A stretch of 64,000 nt of DNA, taken from contig CP051247.1 in the NCBI GenBank assembly GCA_017795105.1, positions 3,276,001 to 3,340,000 on the forward strand. Reading direction: 5' to 3'. Under the pieces are notes generated by a model. That model was given only the letters and a program-made list of their open reading frames with translations. It made no database searches and was not told the DNA's origin. Below are positions 36,643 through 46,021 of the stretch, in pieces; position 1 is the first letter of the stretch; the number at the start of each line of letters is the position of its first letter. The translations under genes were made by a program, and so were the position numbers. Origin of the DNA: Planctomycetaceae bacterium. Lineage in GTDB: Bacteria > Planctomycetota > Planctomycetia > Planctomycetales > Planctomycetaceae.

Positions 36643-36767
36643 GTAGGGTGCGTCTCGACGCACCATCGGATCCCCGATCCGACACAAAGGATTCGGCTGG
36701 CATTAGATGTCCCAAACCTGCGGAGCGCCTCCTAGAGTTTGGCTCGGTGCGTCAAGACGCACCCTAC
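36643..36767. repeat. REPIN/MITE-like element with GTAGGGTGCGTC ends
   Basis: The perfect inverted ends GTAGGGTGCGTC and GACGCACCCTAC each extend into a hairpin (GGTGCGTCTCGACGCACC and GGTGCGTCAAGACGCACC). About 80 bases lie between the hairpins. The element fills the gap between convergent bamA and nadC. It lacks the TGGCGAAGCCA module and so is a separate subfamily. Confidence 0.7.
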
Positions 36768-36783
36768 CGGGTTCTCCCCGTAG

Positions 36784-37674
36784 TCATGCGTGCCAGTCGA
36801 ACCCCAGATCGAGTGAGGGAGCCGAGTGGGTGATCTCGCCCACGCTGATGCGGTCGACTCCCGACTGCGCCACCTCGGCGACGGTTTGCAGCGTGATCCC
36901 GCCGGAGGCTTCGAGCTGGACGCCAGAGGCCTGTCGATCGCGTAACTGCACCGCTTTGAGCAATTCGTCGGGCGGCATGTTATCGAGCAGAATCACATCG
37001 GGCTGCCAGCCGAGAACGGTCTCGATCTGTTCGAAACGATCGACTTCGACAATGATCTGTATCCCTTCGTAGCGGGCCCGAACGTCGGCGACGATCTGTT
37101 CCGGGTGGCTGTGGGTCATCGAGGCCAGATGATTGTCCTTCAGCATGACCGCATCGTAGAGCCCCATCCGATGGTTCTCCCCGCCGCCGCAGCAGACCGC
37201 ATACTTTTCAAGCAGGCGATAACCGGGAAGCGTCTTGCGGGTATCGAGAATCCGAGCCTGCGTGCCGGCGACGAGATCCGCGTAGCGGCTCGTCAATGTC
37301 GCCACGCCGCTCAGGTGCGTCAGAAAATTCAGAATGGTTCGCTCGGCCATCAGGATCTTCTGCACCGGGCCGGAAAGCGTGCCGACGACCTGGCTCGGCT
37401 GGATGCGATCTCCGTCTTCAATGCGGGGCGTCCATTCGATCGAGGATTCGACCTGCTGCAGCACCAGCGGAACAATCGGTAAGCCGGCCAGAGCGCCCGG
37501 CTTGCGAACGCCGATATCGACTTGCCCCTGCCGAGCCGGATCGATGAACAGCGTCGAGGTGACATCGCCCCGTTCGCCAAAATCTTCGGCCAGGGCCATC
37601 GTCACCAGCTGCTCAGCGGCCTGCCGGGCGGCGGGGGTAAACTCAGGACGGTTCGCGGGAAAGGGGACGCTCAT
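36784..37674 (-). CDS. nadC: Nicotinate-nucleotide pyrophosphorylase (carboxylating)
   Basis: NadC converts quinolinate and PRPP to nicotinate mononucleotide in NAD synthesis. The 296-residue product has the full family signature: AERTILNFLTHLSGVATLT, ILDTRKTLPGYRLLEKYAV, CCGGGENHRMGLYDAVMLKDNH, then the EVDRFEQ and LDNMPPDELLKA strands and the ASGGITLQTVAEVAQSGVDRISVGEITHS end. ATG 37674 (MSVPFPANR) is chosen; the longer frame would need a TTG. It is divergent from glcF. No nadA or nadB is visible. Confidence 0.95.
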   Translation of the reverse strand: MSVPFPANRPEFTPAARQAAEQLVTMALAEDFGERGDVTSTLFIDPARQGQVDIGVRKPGALAGLPIVPLVLQQVESSIEWTPRIEDGDRIQPSQVVGTLSGPVQKILMAERTILNFLTHLSGVATLTSRYADLVAGTQARILDTRKTLPGYRLLEKYAVCCGGGENHRMGLYDAVMLKDNHLASMTHSHPEQIVADVRARYEGIQIIVEVDRFEQIETVLGWQPDVILLDNMPPDELLKAVQLRDRQASGVQLEASGGITLQTVAEVAQSGVDRISVGEITHSAPSLDLGFDWHA

Positions 37675-37786
37675 AAGGGAATCAATCGGCTCGGAGTGAA
37701 GCAAAGGTCATACAGGCGGTCGGAACAACGCCGGCCCACCGGCTGCGCTGTTCCTCTCATTCTAGCGATGTTAGACTGACGGGCCT

Positions 37787-39148
37787 ATGAGTGCCCCATC
37801 CCGTCCCGCGTGTTCCGACCCGCCAGCTGATGATAACCATGCCGGCCTGGTCCCGCACGAGAACCTGCTGAGTTGTATTCACTGCGGACTGTGCACCTCG
37901 TCCTGCCCCACGTATCTCGAAACGGGCAACGAGAACGACAGTCCCCGCGGTCGCATTCATCTTATGCGCGGCATCGAAGAAAAGCGGATCCCGCTCACCC
38001 AAACCGCCGAGCGACACCTCGATTTGTGCCTCGACTGCCGCAGCTGCGAAACCGCCTGTCCGTCGGGAGTGCAGTATGGTCAGCTGATCGAAACATTCCG
38101 GCTCTCCGTCAAAGAGCAGCGGAAATCCGATCCGGAGCAGAGCAAAGAAGGCTGGTTCGAGAAGTACTTCCTGCGACAACTCTTCACCGATCGACGACGG
38201 CTGGAACGGCTGCTCTGGCCGGCTCGACTGATGCAATGGACGCGGCTCGATCGGCTGATCGATGCAATCGGCCTGCCCCGCCTGCTGCCGACACCATTGC
38301 AACGGATGCATCGCATGTTGCCGCGGTTGACTTCGTACAAGAATCCGCTTCCGGATCGACTCGATACAAAACAGCGTCCCGCCCGCCGTCGGGTCGGGCT
38401 GTTTCTCGGATGCGTCGCCGATGCGATGTACCGCGATCTGCACTGGGCCACCGCCCGCGTGCTGCAGAACGCTGGCTGCGATGTCTTCGTCCCGCCAACA
38501 CAGGTCTGTTGTGGAGCGATCGAATTCCACTCCGGTTACGCCGATGAAGCAGTCGCCCGGGCGAAGCGAAACATCGACGCCTTTCCTGCAGCTCTAGTCG
38601 ATGAAGTTGTCATCAACGTCGCCGGTTGCGGAGCGATGCTCAAAGAGTACAGCCATTTGACGAACCGCAGTCCCGAACTGGCCGAAGAGTTGGTCCAGTT
38701 CTCACAACGGGTGCGGGACATCAATGAGTTCCTGGCATCGCTTGAGTTCGAGCCGCCACAGGGAGCACTGCCAATTCGGGTTGTCTATCAAGACGCCTGC
38801 CATCTGCGGCACGCCCAGCAAATCGACAGACAGCCCCGGAAACTGCTGCTGATGATCCCGGAGTTGAAACTCCTGGAGATCAAGGAGCCGAACATCTGCT
38901 GCGGAGCGGCAGGCAGCTACAACCTGACCGAGCCAGACATGTCCGACCGCCTTGTCGAGCGGAAGATCAACCACATTCTGGAACAACAGCCGGACGTAAT
39001 CGCTTCCGCCAATGCGGGCTGCTCGCTGCAGTTGAAAGCCGCATTGAAAGAACGCGGCCTTGATATACCCGTCCTGCATCCGATCGAACTGCTCGACGCC
39101 AGTCAACAGGGGTTAAGCATCGTGGAGTACCTGAAAGACCGGGGATAA
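37787..39148 (+). CDS. glcF: Glycolate oxidase iron-sulfur subunit
   Basis: This 453-residue protein has two 4Fe-4S clusters near the start (CIHCGLCTSSCPTY and CLDCRSCETACPSG). Two cysteine-rich CCG domains follow, with VCCGAIEFHSGYADEA and ICCGAAGSYNLTEPDMS. This is the GlcF subunit of glycolate oxidase, which passes electrons from a flavoprotein (GlcD/GlcE) to the membrane. No glcD or glcE is next to it, so its partners lie elsewhere. A lactate-oxidation LutA/LldE-type role is a less likely alternative, because those proteins lack the N-terminal ferredoxin part. Confidence 0.9.
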   Translation: MSAPSRPACSDPPADDNHAGLVPHENLLSCIHCGLCTSSCPTYLETGNENDSPRGRIHLMRGIEEKRIPLTQTAERHLDLCLDCRSCETACPSGVQYGQLIETFRLSVKEQRKSDPEQSKEGWFEKYFLRQLFTDRRRLERLLWPARLMQWTRLDRLIDAIGLPRLLPTPLQRMHRMLPRLTSYKNPLPDRLDTKQRPARRRVGLFLGCVADAMYRDLHWATARVLQNAGCDVFVPPTQVCCGAIEFHSGYADEAVARAKRNIDAFPAALVDEVVINVAGCGAMLKEYSHLTNRSPELAEELVQFSQRVRDINEFLASLEFEPPQGALPIRVVYQDACHLRHAQQIDRQPRKLLLMIPELKLLEIKEPNICCGAAGSYNLTEPDMSDRLVERKINHILEQQPDVIASANAGCSLQLKAALKERGLDIPVLHPIELLDASQQGLSIVEYLKDRG

Positions 39149-39232
39149 CCGCGCAGAGCGGGTCCCACCGGGGTGGACTGTGTGAGTCATCAACTCTGGC
39201 GCCCCGTGACGTTCCCACGCCCCCGGTGTGGA

Positions 39233-39826
39233 TCAGGCCGTCTTTCCGCTCATGCGTTGCGGGTCGAAGTAGGTTCGCACGTCGATCGCAGCCATGCCGG
39301 CATCGCGCGCGGATTTCAATCCGGGATCGGTGTCTTCGTAAGCCAGACACTTCGTCGGGTCGACGCCGAGACGACGGGCGGCTTCAAGATAGGTGTCCGG
39401 GGCGGGCTTGCCGTGTTCGACGTCGAGGGCGGTCACGATCGTGTCGAAGTAATGGTGGATCTCGAGGTTCTGCAGGATGCCGTTGCAGACACGCGGAATT
39501 CCGCCAGTAGCGACGGCGAGCGGAATCTTCCCGAAGTGATCGCGAACCACGCTCACGGTTTGTTCAATGGGCTCGATGATCTCCAGGTGTTTTTCGAACT
39601 CGTCCTCTTTCTCTTCGGCGATCGCATGCGGATCGGCTTTCACGCCGTCCCGCTCCAGCAGCAGCTCAGCGACTTTCCAGGACGGCCAGCCTCCCGTGCC
39701 GTAGAAGAGTTCTTCCGTGAAGTCGATTCCGTACTTCTTGAGCGTCGCCACCCAGGCAACGTAGTGAGCGGGCATGGAGTTGGCCAGAGTGCCATCGCAA
39801 TCGAAAATAATGGCGGCGTAGTTCAT
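39233..39826 (-). CDS. HAD-superfamily hydrolase, beta-phosphoglucomutase/YqaB-like
   Basis: The 197-residue HAD subfamily I phosphatase has all four motifs: IIFDCDGTLANSM (nucleophile Asp and general acid Asp), AVATGG (Thr in place of the usual Ser/Thr), the Lys in VEHGKPAPDTYLEAARRLG, and YEDTDPGLKSARDAG. The cap insertion and the GKPAPD segment are those of sugar-phosphate phosphatases and phosphoglucomutases such as E. coli YqaB. The exact substrate is not readable. It is convergent with glcF; a phosphoglycolate phosphatase function would fit that neighbour, but this is only suggested by position. Confidence 0.88.
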   Translation of the reverse strand: MNYAAIIFDCDGTLANSMPAHYVAWVATLKKYGIDFTEELFYGTGGWPSWKVAELLLERDGVKADPHAIAEEKEDEFEKHLEIIEPIEQTVSVVRDHFGKIPLAVATGGIPRVCNGILQNLEIHHYFDTIVTALDVEHGKPAPDTYLEAARRLGVDPTKCLAYEDTDPGLKSARDAGMAAIDVRTYFDPQRMSGKTA

Positions 39827-40014
39827 CTCTCGACTTTCGGTCGTTCAGACTCAGGACAGATACAAAGTGGGGGAACGATCAGGCGGCAGGCGGGTGGACG
39901 CAGTCCACGATGCGCGGGCACTCGGGGGATCTGCCCTGATTATTCGGGCCGCCTTCGGCCTGTGCAAGCGGAATCCCGCGGATGCAGGCCGGACATCGAC
40001 GTATCCACATGCCG

Positions 40015-41475
40015 TTACTTCACGGTGAAGTTGATCGTGTAGGTCGCGACTTTGCGGTTCAGCTGGTCTTCGACGATCAGCTTCAGCAGGTACGGCCCGA
40101 CCGTGAGTTCGCTGGGAATATTGATTTTATAGCTGTGGAAGTAGTCGTGTCGGCGGGTGCGGCAGTAATCCTCGGTGGGCGGATAGGCCTGCTCGACGAC
40201 GAGTCCTGGATTACTGCCGGCTCGGTGGATCTCAATTGTCGATTTGAGCACCGTTTTGTAGGTGCCTTCGGTCGTCAGTTCGCTGAGGAAGTTTCTGAGC
40301 TCTGCGTACACAAGCACAGGCTGGCCAGGACGGAACTCATCCCGTTCGAAGCGGTCGTAGATTCCAAAACCGTGGATCCCCGTCGAGAAGGTGACGTTCC
40401 GGATTTCCAGATTCGCGCGTTCCCGCAAACGCTCAGCTGCATCGGCGATTTGAGACACGGTATGCGTCGCCCGGTCGCTGCGATTGGGGATGCCGGTCGA
40501 ATCGAAATAGTTCGACAGTCCCCAGAACAGCTTTTGCCAGAACTCCTGTTCGGCTGGTGGAAGATCGGGAATTGCCTCCAGAGAGCGTTCCCGGCGATCG
40601 GCCATCAGATACAGCATGCGCAGATAGGCATGCTCGCGGGTGTAGGCTTCGAGATCGTCAGGCGATCCGTCGGTCCGCTCCTGTTGAATTCGTTTCTCTG
40701 CCAGAGCAATCAGTTCTTCGAGCGCTTCCCGGTATTGCTGATCGGGGTTTTCGGGAACTGAGTTGAGTTCGTCGTCGGAAGGCATCTCGGGAGCCGCGAC
40801 CGGACCGGTGTGGGAGGCCGGAGTGACCGGTGTGTTGGCGTCGTGTCCGCCGGCGACAGTCAGTGTGTCGCCCGGCTCGAGAGTCCGAGGCTGGTTTGGC
40901 AATTGAGCATCACGGTCCCAGGGATTCATTCCCTGCAGATCGTTTCCGGAAATGGGATTGGGAGCCTCAGCAATCACGGGGAGTTCGGCTGAGGATTCCG
41001 TCGTGGGAGAAGGCTTTGTCGCAGGAGGCTCGGCGTTCTTATCCGAATGCTGCTTAGCGAGCCGTCGCATGCGAATGATTCGGGGAACCATCTCGGGCGA
41101 GACCTGCCGCAATTCTTCATACCAGAGTCGCCGCTCATCGGGCGTTGCATCTTTGAATTCGGTTTCGATAAGCATCATCGTCGCCGGATCAAACTGCGGC
41201 ACCTCGGCTCCGGAGGGCGATGTTTTCTCCTGCTGCGTAACCGAAGCCGTTCGGACGGGCAGTTCGGGTTCGTTCTCAAAAGGGTTCCGCGACTCGTCAT
41301 CCGAGATCTCGGGTTCCTGCTGAGCGACCGGGCCGGCTGGTTGCCTGGAGAACCAGGTCGAGGGCGACATGCGCGTGCCGAAATGATCGATCGAACCGCA
41401 GCCGGTCAGGGCTGCAGCGAGAATCAGGTTGACCGTAACGACGGCAAACCGGCGGGTTTTCGGTATGGAAAGCAT
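40015..41475 (-). CDS. Unknown lipoprotein
   Basis: The predicted 486-residue lipoprotein carries the lipobox ALTGC near the start (MLSIPKTRRFAVVTVNLILAAALTGCGS). A long Pro/Glu/Ser-rich region follows, then a helical part (QQYREALEELIALAEKRIQQER) and a beta-rich C-terminal domain (FGIYDRFERDEFRPGQPVLVYAELRNFLSE) that ends VGPYLLKLIVEDQLNRKVATYTINF. The end resembles an Ig-like or CARDB-type fold, by eye only. ATG 41475 is preferred because it puts the signal at the start; an in-frame codon 14 residues upstream is possible. It is probably anchored on the inner or outer membrane facing the periplasm. Confidence 0.78.
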   Translation of the reverse strand: MLSIPKTRRFAVVTVNLILAAALTGCGSIDHFGTRMSPSTWFSRQPAGPVAQQEPEISDDESRNPFENEPELPVRTASVTQQEKTSPSGAEVPQFDPATMMLIETEFKDATPDERRLWYEELRQVSPEMVPRIIRMRRLAKQHSDKNAEPPATKPSPTTESSAELPVIAEAPNPISGNDLQGMNPWDRDAQLPNQPRTLEPGDTLTVAGGHDANTPVTPASHTGPVAAPEMPSDDELNSVPENPDQQYREALEELIALAEKRIQQERTDGSPDDLEAYTREHAYLRMLYLMADRRERSLEAIPDLPPAEQEFWQKLFWGLSNYFDSTGIPNRSDRATHTVSQIADAAERLRERANLEIRNVTFSTGIHGFGIYDRFERDEFRPGQPVLVYAELRNFLSELTTEGTYKTVLKSTIEIHRAGSNPGLVVEQAYPPTEDYCRTRRHDYFHSYKINIPSELTVGPYLLKLIVEDQLNRKVATYTINFTVK

Positions 41476-41674
41476 GTTGAACCGGATCGACTGCGATGGA
41501 AGGGAAGGGGATCGCAACGGAAGTCGACGACAGAGGGGGAAGTCTCAGGATAGGAGGGGCAGGGTAGAAGAGACGTTCGACCCGATCAAGATCAGCCGGT
41601 TTTCGCCGCGATGGCAGCCGAATCCGAGCGTCGGATTGCAGGAATTACACGGATTGCGTGGCAGATGTGCACGC

Positions 41675-42253
41675 TCACGCCAGTGAGGTCGTGTTCTCAG
41701 ACTCGGGCACGTTCAATGTCAGGAACGAGACCTCACGAATGCGGAACCCGATCTTTTCGTACAAACCGACAGCGTTGCAGTTCGCGGCTGTCACATCGAG
41801 ATAAACGCGATGCATGCCCGCTTCGGCGAACCCTTCCAGGCATTTCGAGACCAGCGACTTTCCCAGACCGAGTCCGCGACAGTCGGGGGTGATTCCGACA
41901 TTCTGGATTGCACCGAGCCGCGTTGCCCGGGACATCCCCTGGATCGTGCCGCAATAGGCAGGGCTCGTCAGGCGATTCGCGTGCCGAATGAGCCAGGTGG
42001 CGTTGGGGACGAAATTGCTGCGAGAGGCGATGTCGCTCATCAGTTTCCGGCAACCGGCCAGATGACTCAGGCAGGGGAAGAGGACCGAATCGACCTCGCC
42101 ATCGAAGCATTCGGCTTTGATGCGGGCGTGAGCTTCGACCAGGCGGGGATGCCATTCGACCCATTCAAAGCCGTCCGGCAGTTCCGTGGACGGAATGTCG
42201 GTTTTCTTCAGATCAAAATCCATGCGATAACGTTTGTAGTACCGCGTTGCCAT
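41675..42253 (-). CDS. GNAT-family N-acetyltransferase
   Basis: The 192-residue protein shows the acetyl-CoA loop TPDCRGLGLGKSLVSKCLEGF (R-x-x-G-x-G/A type), preceded by the beta-4 strand GAIQNVGITP. It ends with the beta-5 segment VYLDVTAANCNAVGLYEKIGFRI, where N-x-x-A-x-x-x-Y-x-x-x-G-F is the classic GNAT end motif. The acceptor is unknown. ATG 42253 (MATRYYKRY) is chosen because GAGG lies 8 bases upstream; an in-frame ATG 35 codons earlier gives an unlikely leader. It stands alone. Confidence 0.85.
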   Translation of the reverse strand: MATRYYKRYRMDFDLKKTDIPSTELPDGFEWVEWHPRLVEAHARIKAECFDGEVDSVLFPCLSHLAGCRKLMSDIASRSNFVPNATWLIRHANRLTSPAYCGTIQGMSRATRLGAIQNVGITPDCRGLGLGKSLVSKCLEGFAEAGMHRVYLDVTAANCNAVGLYEKIGFRIREVSFLTLNVPESENTTSLA

Positions 42254-42642
42254 CGTTGAGGCCTCTTGATGATCTGCTGCCCGATCAAACGAGCTGCCGT
42301 GTTCGGGCAGGAACAGGCAGTGCAAAAACAATGCTACATCTGCCCAGTCTGATGTCAAACTGAATCTGGAGCGAATTCCGTGCCGCCCGTGCAGGCCTTG
42401 TCTCTGGAATGCCCCCAGATGTTATAGGAAGCAAACCTGCCCGAAATTCGCTGATCGGTACGAGCCGGGGAGCAAGTTCGGTGGGCAGGGCCTGATGAGC
42501 CGGCAGGACGTCGCGAACCTGTTTCGCTGGACGCTGTCCCTAAAATTGTCGATGAAACTCCCGGAACATCCTTTTCAAGCTTCCGATCGCCAAATATACT
42601 GTGCGATCTCAGGGCGAGTGGCAAAGCAGCCACTCCTCACAA
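42254..42642. other. Intergenic region before the tRNA gene
   Basis: This 389-bp gap contains no supportable protein gene. It should hold the promoters of the divergent acetyltransferase gene and of the tRNA; no stable-RNA promoter boxes could be placed with confidence. Confidence 0.4.
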
Positions 42643-42716
<74 letters not shown>

Positions 42717-42722
42717 CTTAAG

Positions 42723-42755
42723 ACCCTGCGATACTTCGGTGTCGCAGGGTTTCTT
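42723..42755 (+). terminator. Terminator of the tRNA gene
   Basis: ACCCTGCGATAC and GTGTCGCAGGGT form a 12-bp stem (one G-U pair) closed by a TTCG tetraloop and followed by TTCTT. It starts six bases after the tRNA. Confidence 0.9.
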
Positions 42756-42807
42756 GTGCGCTCGCCTCTGTTTGTTCTTCGCCGCACCTTCACAGGATTC
42801 CAAGTGG

Positions 42808-44529
42808 ATGGATATCTGGATCCTTCTCTCTGATATCGTCCTTCTTCTCGCGGCTTGTCTTGTTTTCGGGGGCGTCTTCTCCCGGCTCGGGCAGTCTCCA
42901 CTGGTCGGATATCTGCTCGCGGGGATGGTTCTCGGCGGTCCCGGAAGTCTTCATCTGGTTCGAGCCGAACATGAGATCGAGAACATCGCCGAGCTCGGGG
43001 TGTCGCTACTGCTGTTCAGTCTCGGGCTCGAGTTCTCGGTGTCCCGTTTGCGCAGCCTTGGACCGGTCCCGCTGGTTGGAGGCGTTTTGCAGGTTGTTCT
43101 GTCGCTGGCAGCAAGTGCCGCGGCGGCGATGGCCTTCGGCAGCGAAATGCGGGAAGCCGTTGCGATTGGGGCGATGGTTGCGTTGAGCAGTACCACGGTC
43201 GTCCTGCGAACGTTGATGGACCGTCAGGAACTCGAAACGCCCTACGGCAGCAATTCGCTGGCTGTTCTGCTCGTTCAGGATATCGCCGTGGTTCCCCTGG
43301 CGATTTTGATCACGCTGCTTGCCGGTGGGGAAGATCCGGCTCAGATGATGATCAATGTGGGGCGAGTCGTCGGTGTCGCGACCGCACTGGTACTCGGCCT
43401 CTATATTCTGCTTAACTTCGTCGCCTACTATGCGCTGGGAACCCTGGAACTGGCCCGGAACCGGGAGCTGACGATTCTGCTCTCGGTTGTCACGGGGCTT
43501 GGTTCGGCCTGGGCGGCACATAAGGCCGGAATCTCGCCCGCGCTCGGAGCCTTTGTGGCCGGGATGTTTCTGGGCAGCTCTCCATTCGCCACACAGGTTC
43601 GGGCCGACGTGTCTCCGCTGCGGATCGTGCTGCTGACGCTGTTCTTCGGTTCCGCCGGGATGGTGGCCGATCCGATGTGGATCGCGAACAATTTCCTGCT
43701 TCTGGTCCTGACGATCACCGCTTATCTGTTCCTCAAATTCGTGGTAATCACGGCGATCTTCGTCGTGCTCGGCACACTGGTCGAGACTGCCGTAACGACG
43801 GCACTCTGCCTCGCGCAGATCGGTGAATTTGCCTTCGTACTCGGACGTGTGGCTCACGAAAGCCAGGTGCTCTCCGACGAGATCTACAATCTGTTCATCT
43901 CGGCGACGATTATTTCATTATTTCTCAGCCCCTATCTGGTGAGCCACGCACGGGTGGTCTCCCGATTTCTCGTGGGATTTCTGCCGAAACGGTTTCACTC
44001 GGTCCCTGAAGAGGAGGGCAGTCAGACCGTTTACCCCGATGTGGTCATCGTCGGCTTCGGTCCGGCGGGGCAGATTGCCGGAGCGCTGGCTCACGAGCGG
44101 GGACTGGTCACCAGTGTCATTGATATCAACCGGTCCAACATCGCCAAGGCGAATGAACTCGGAATGCTGGGGCACGTGGGAGATGCCGGAACGGTGGAGG
44201 TGCTCGAGCACTCTCACGCGTCACACGCTCGCGCCGTCATCGTCACTCTGCCGAGCAAGCGGGCTTCGATTACCGTCGCCGACCTGATTCGCGAAATTGC
44301 TCCTCAGGCACACATCATCGTCCGCTCTCGACATCAGCGGGACTGTCAGGAGATCCTCGCCTCCGGGGCAGACGTCGTCTTCGACGATGAACAGGAAGTC
44401 GGCCAGCAGATTGGCAATCATCTCTGCAGCTGGATCGAGACGCTGCGCGAGCAGCAGAACGCGACCATTCTCTTCGATCCCGATGAAGAGGCGAACGCAT
44501 CCGAGGGCGACGACCGCTCTCATTCGTAA
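42808..44529 (+). CDS. Kef-type monovalent cation:proton antiporter (CPA2) with TrkA-N domain
   Basis: The 573-residue protein has a membrane part of about 12 helices (1-385). It includes the CPA2 hallmarks GVSLLLFSLGLEFS, ALSSTTVVLRTLMDR and FVLGRVAHES. A cytoplasmic TrkA-N Rossmann domain follows: VVIVGFGPAGQIAGALA, an acidic VIDINRSN strand end and ARAVIVTLPS. It should exchange K+ or Na+ for protons under nucleotide control. ATG 42808 (MDIWILLSD) is chosen, since the longer frame begins inside the tRNA terminator. There is no C-terminal TrkA-C domain, unlike many KefB proteins. Confidence 0.9.
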   Translation: MDIWILLSDIVLLLAACLVFGGVFSRLGQSPLVGYLLAGMVLGGPGSLHLVRAEHEIENIAELGVSLLLFSLGLEFSVSRLRSLGPVPLVGGVLQVVLSLAASAAAAMAFGSEMREAVAIGAMVALSSTTVVLRTLMDRQELETPYGSNSLAVLLVQDIAVVPLAILITLLAGGEDPAQMMINVGRVVGVATALVLGLYILLNFVAYYALGTLELARNRELTILLSVVTGLGSAWAAHKAGISPALGAFVAGMFLGSSPFATQVRADVSPLRIVLLTLFFGSAGMVADPMWIANNFLLLVLTITAYLFLKFVVITAIFVVLGTLVETAVTTALCLAQIGEFAFVLGRVAHESQVLSDEIYNLFISATIISLFLSPYLVSHARVVSRFLVGFLPKRFHSVPEEEGSQTVYPDVVIVGFGPAGQIAGALAHERGLVTSVIDINRSNIAKANELGMLGHVGDAGTVEVLEHSHASHARAVIVTLPSKRASITVADLIREIAPQAHIIVRSRHQRDCQEILASGADVVFDDEQEVGQQIGNHLCSWIETLREQQNATILFDPDEEANASEGDDRSHS

Positions 44530-44843
44530 TCTTAGAGCAGTTTACTTATCTGTTTAGCCGTTCCGTCCGCATAAGTTGCCGCGTTTCAGGCGAGAACTCG
44601 ATCAAATGCGGACATACGGTAGAGCGATCCGCTCTAGATCAATCGAGACATTGCCGTCTGATTCCTGAGCGAACCCCGATTGCGGGAATCTGTGGCAGCC
44701 GACCTTACCCGGCCGGTTGTTACCTTCGTTTCTGCGCAGCAAAAAACCATCTGCTGCTTCAACGAGAAACAGCAGATGGCTGAGACGAGAGATGAATTGT
44801 TTTGCAGACCGCTCCAGCGGTCAGTGGGCGCTGGGCCGGTCGA
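44530..44843. other. Convergent intergenic region with terminator
   Basis: This 314-bp gap between the antiporter gene and the reverse-strand small gene shows no gene. The T-tailed hairpin at 44741-44779 serves the reverse strand. A short inverted GTAGAGCGATCCGCTCTAG palindrome lies near 44621-44639, function unknown. Confidence 0.55.
44741..44779 (-). terminator. Intrinsic terminator of the coiled-coil/microprotein unit
   Basis: On the minus strand CCATCTGCTG pairs with CAGCAGATGG over 10 bp and is followed by six T residues. It lies about 65 bases past the stop of the 45-residue gene. Confidence 0.88.
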
Positions 44844-44981
44844 TTAGCTGTATTGGGCCAGGGCCAGTACCAGGAAGACGATCCCGGCAATCAGACAGGC
44901 CGTGGACATCATCATCAGGCCGACGTAGACGTCCAGCTGCGGAGCGGGTTTTGGTCCTCGACTAGAGCTTGCTCGTGACAT
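44844..44981 (-). CDS. 45-residue single-pass membrane microprotein
   Basis: The tiny protein has a basic, Ser/Arg-rich front (MSRASSSRGPKPAPQ) and one membrane helix of about 25 residues (YVGLMMMSTACLIAGIVFLVLALAQ). Its start overlaps the last 20 bases of the upstream coiled-coil gene in another frame, and AAGAAGGGCGACA precedes the ATG. These features indicate translational coupling and a real gene despite its size. A strong terminator follows. Function is unknown, but it probably works with the coiled-coil membrane protein encoded just upstream. Confidence 0.72.
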   Translation of the reverse strand: MSRASSSRGPKPAPQLDVYVGLMMMSTACLIAGIVFLVLALAQYS

Positions 44982-45819
44982 TGTCGCCCTTCTTAATGAT
45001 GCCGTTCTTTGCTTTATCGACGAGTCGACCGACCGCGTGATCGGTATCGACATACACCAGTTCAATCTGACCGAGGTAGCGGGCGTCTTCACCGGAACGC
45101 CAGACTTCGAGGCGGTGACCCTTCATCAGGCCATCGTCGCCACCCAGCGAGATTTCAACCAGATCCACGGCTCCACGCTCATCGGTGGTGGCGTTCACGA
45201 CGAGACCACTCACGACCGGCGGGGGATCGTTCTGGGCCGCGTACATGCGCGGGTCGGTTTCCAGATTGTTATTCCGCACGACCTTTTCGAGGAAGGCGAG
45301 CCGTTCAATCAGCTCCTTGTTCTTCTCGATCAGGTTTTCCTTCTCGACGTTCAGGCCGTAGATCTTGTCTTCGGCGATGCGGTTGTCTTTGATTCGCTGC
45401 GACAGCTTCTTGTGAAGATCGGTGTTCACGACCCGCTGTGACATTGCTTCCGAGCGGCGCGATTCGGCTTCGTCTTCGGCGATCTTCACCAGTGCCAGCT
45501 GCGATTGCATCGAGTTGGACAGCCGTTCGGTTTCCTGCTTCAGTTCAGCCAGCTGAGCCTGCAGAGCCGAGTTGGTGGCTTCGGCCCGGTCGGCCCGGTC
45601 TTCAGCCTGTCCGACCTGAGCGGTCATGTCGGCTTTGACCTTGTCGAAGTCGGCCTGAAGGTTGTCCTTCTCGGCCTGAATCTGCGACTTGGCTTTCGTC
45701 TCGTTTTCGTACAACTCTTTGTAGTTGTTCTGGTACGTGAAGACTGTCGCCGCGAACCCCATGAAGGTCACGGAGAGCAGAATCTGCATGACTACGAAAA
45801 ACTTGCCGATCAAGGACAT
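44962..45819 (-). CDS. Membrane-anchored coiled-coil protein, unknown
   Basis: This 285-residue protein has one N-terminal membrane anchor (FFVVMQILLSVTFMGFAATVF), then a coiled coil at about 38-195 rich in Glu, Lys and Ala (ENETKAKSQIQAEKDNLQADFDKV). A small beta-rich C-terminal domain of about 75 residues follows: VVSGLVVNATTDERGAVDLVEISLGGDDGLMKGHRLEVW, ending NGIIKKGDNVTSKL. That end has the look of an MreC- or SH3-like beta domain, so the overall layout recalls MreC; this is a guess by shape only. GGAG lies 9 bases before the ATG. It is coupled to the microprotein gene. Confidence 0.8.
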   Translation of the reverse strand: MSLIGKFFVVMQILLSVTFMGFAATVFTYQNNYKELYENETKAKSQIQAEKDNLQADFDKVKADMTAQVGQAEDRADRAEATNSALQAQLAELKQETERLSNSMQSQLALVKIAEDEAESRRSEAMSQRVVNTDLHKKLSQRIKDNRIAEDKIYGLNVEKENLIEKNKELIERLAFLEKVVRNNNLETDPRMYAAQNDPPPVVSGLVVNATTDERGAVDLVEISLGGDDGLMKGHRLEVWRSGEDARYLGQIELVYVDTDHAVGRLVDKAKNGIIKKGDNVTSKL

Positions 45820-46021
45820 CGCTGTTTACTCCGCTCCTGCGACCGTGCTGTCCAGCCGCAAAAGACTGTCTTCTCTATCGGACACACGTGGAGACACCCT
45901 GTCTCACACGCCGAATTCCATCCACGCCGATTAAAGACTTCCCTTGCTATCAATCGTGCAGATCGTCGGTATAACTCAAGGCAACTCTCGTCCGGCGGGA
46001 CGTATTGCCTGCTTCATCAGA

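Noticed and set aside
42739..42807. Upstream extension of the antiporter gene
   Set aside because: The extended start would lie within the tRNA terminator; the ATG at 42808 begins exactly at the first membrane helix.
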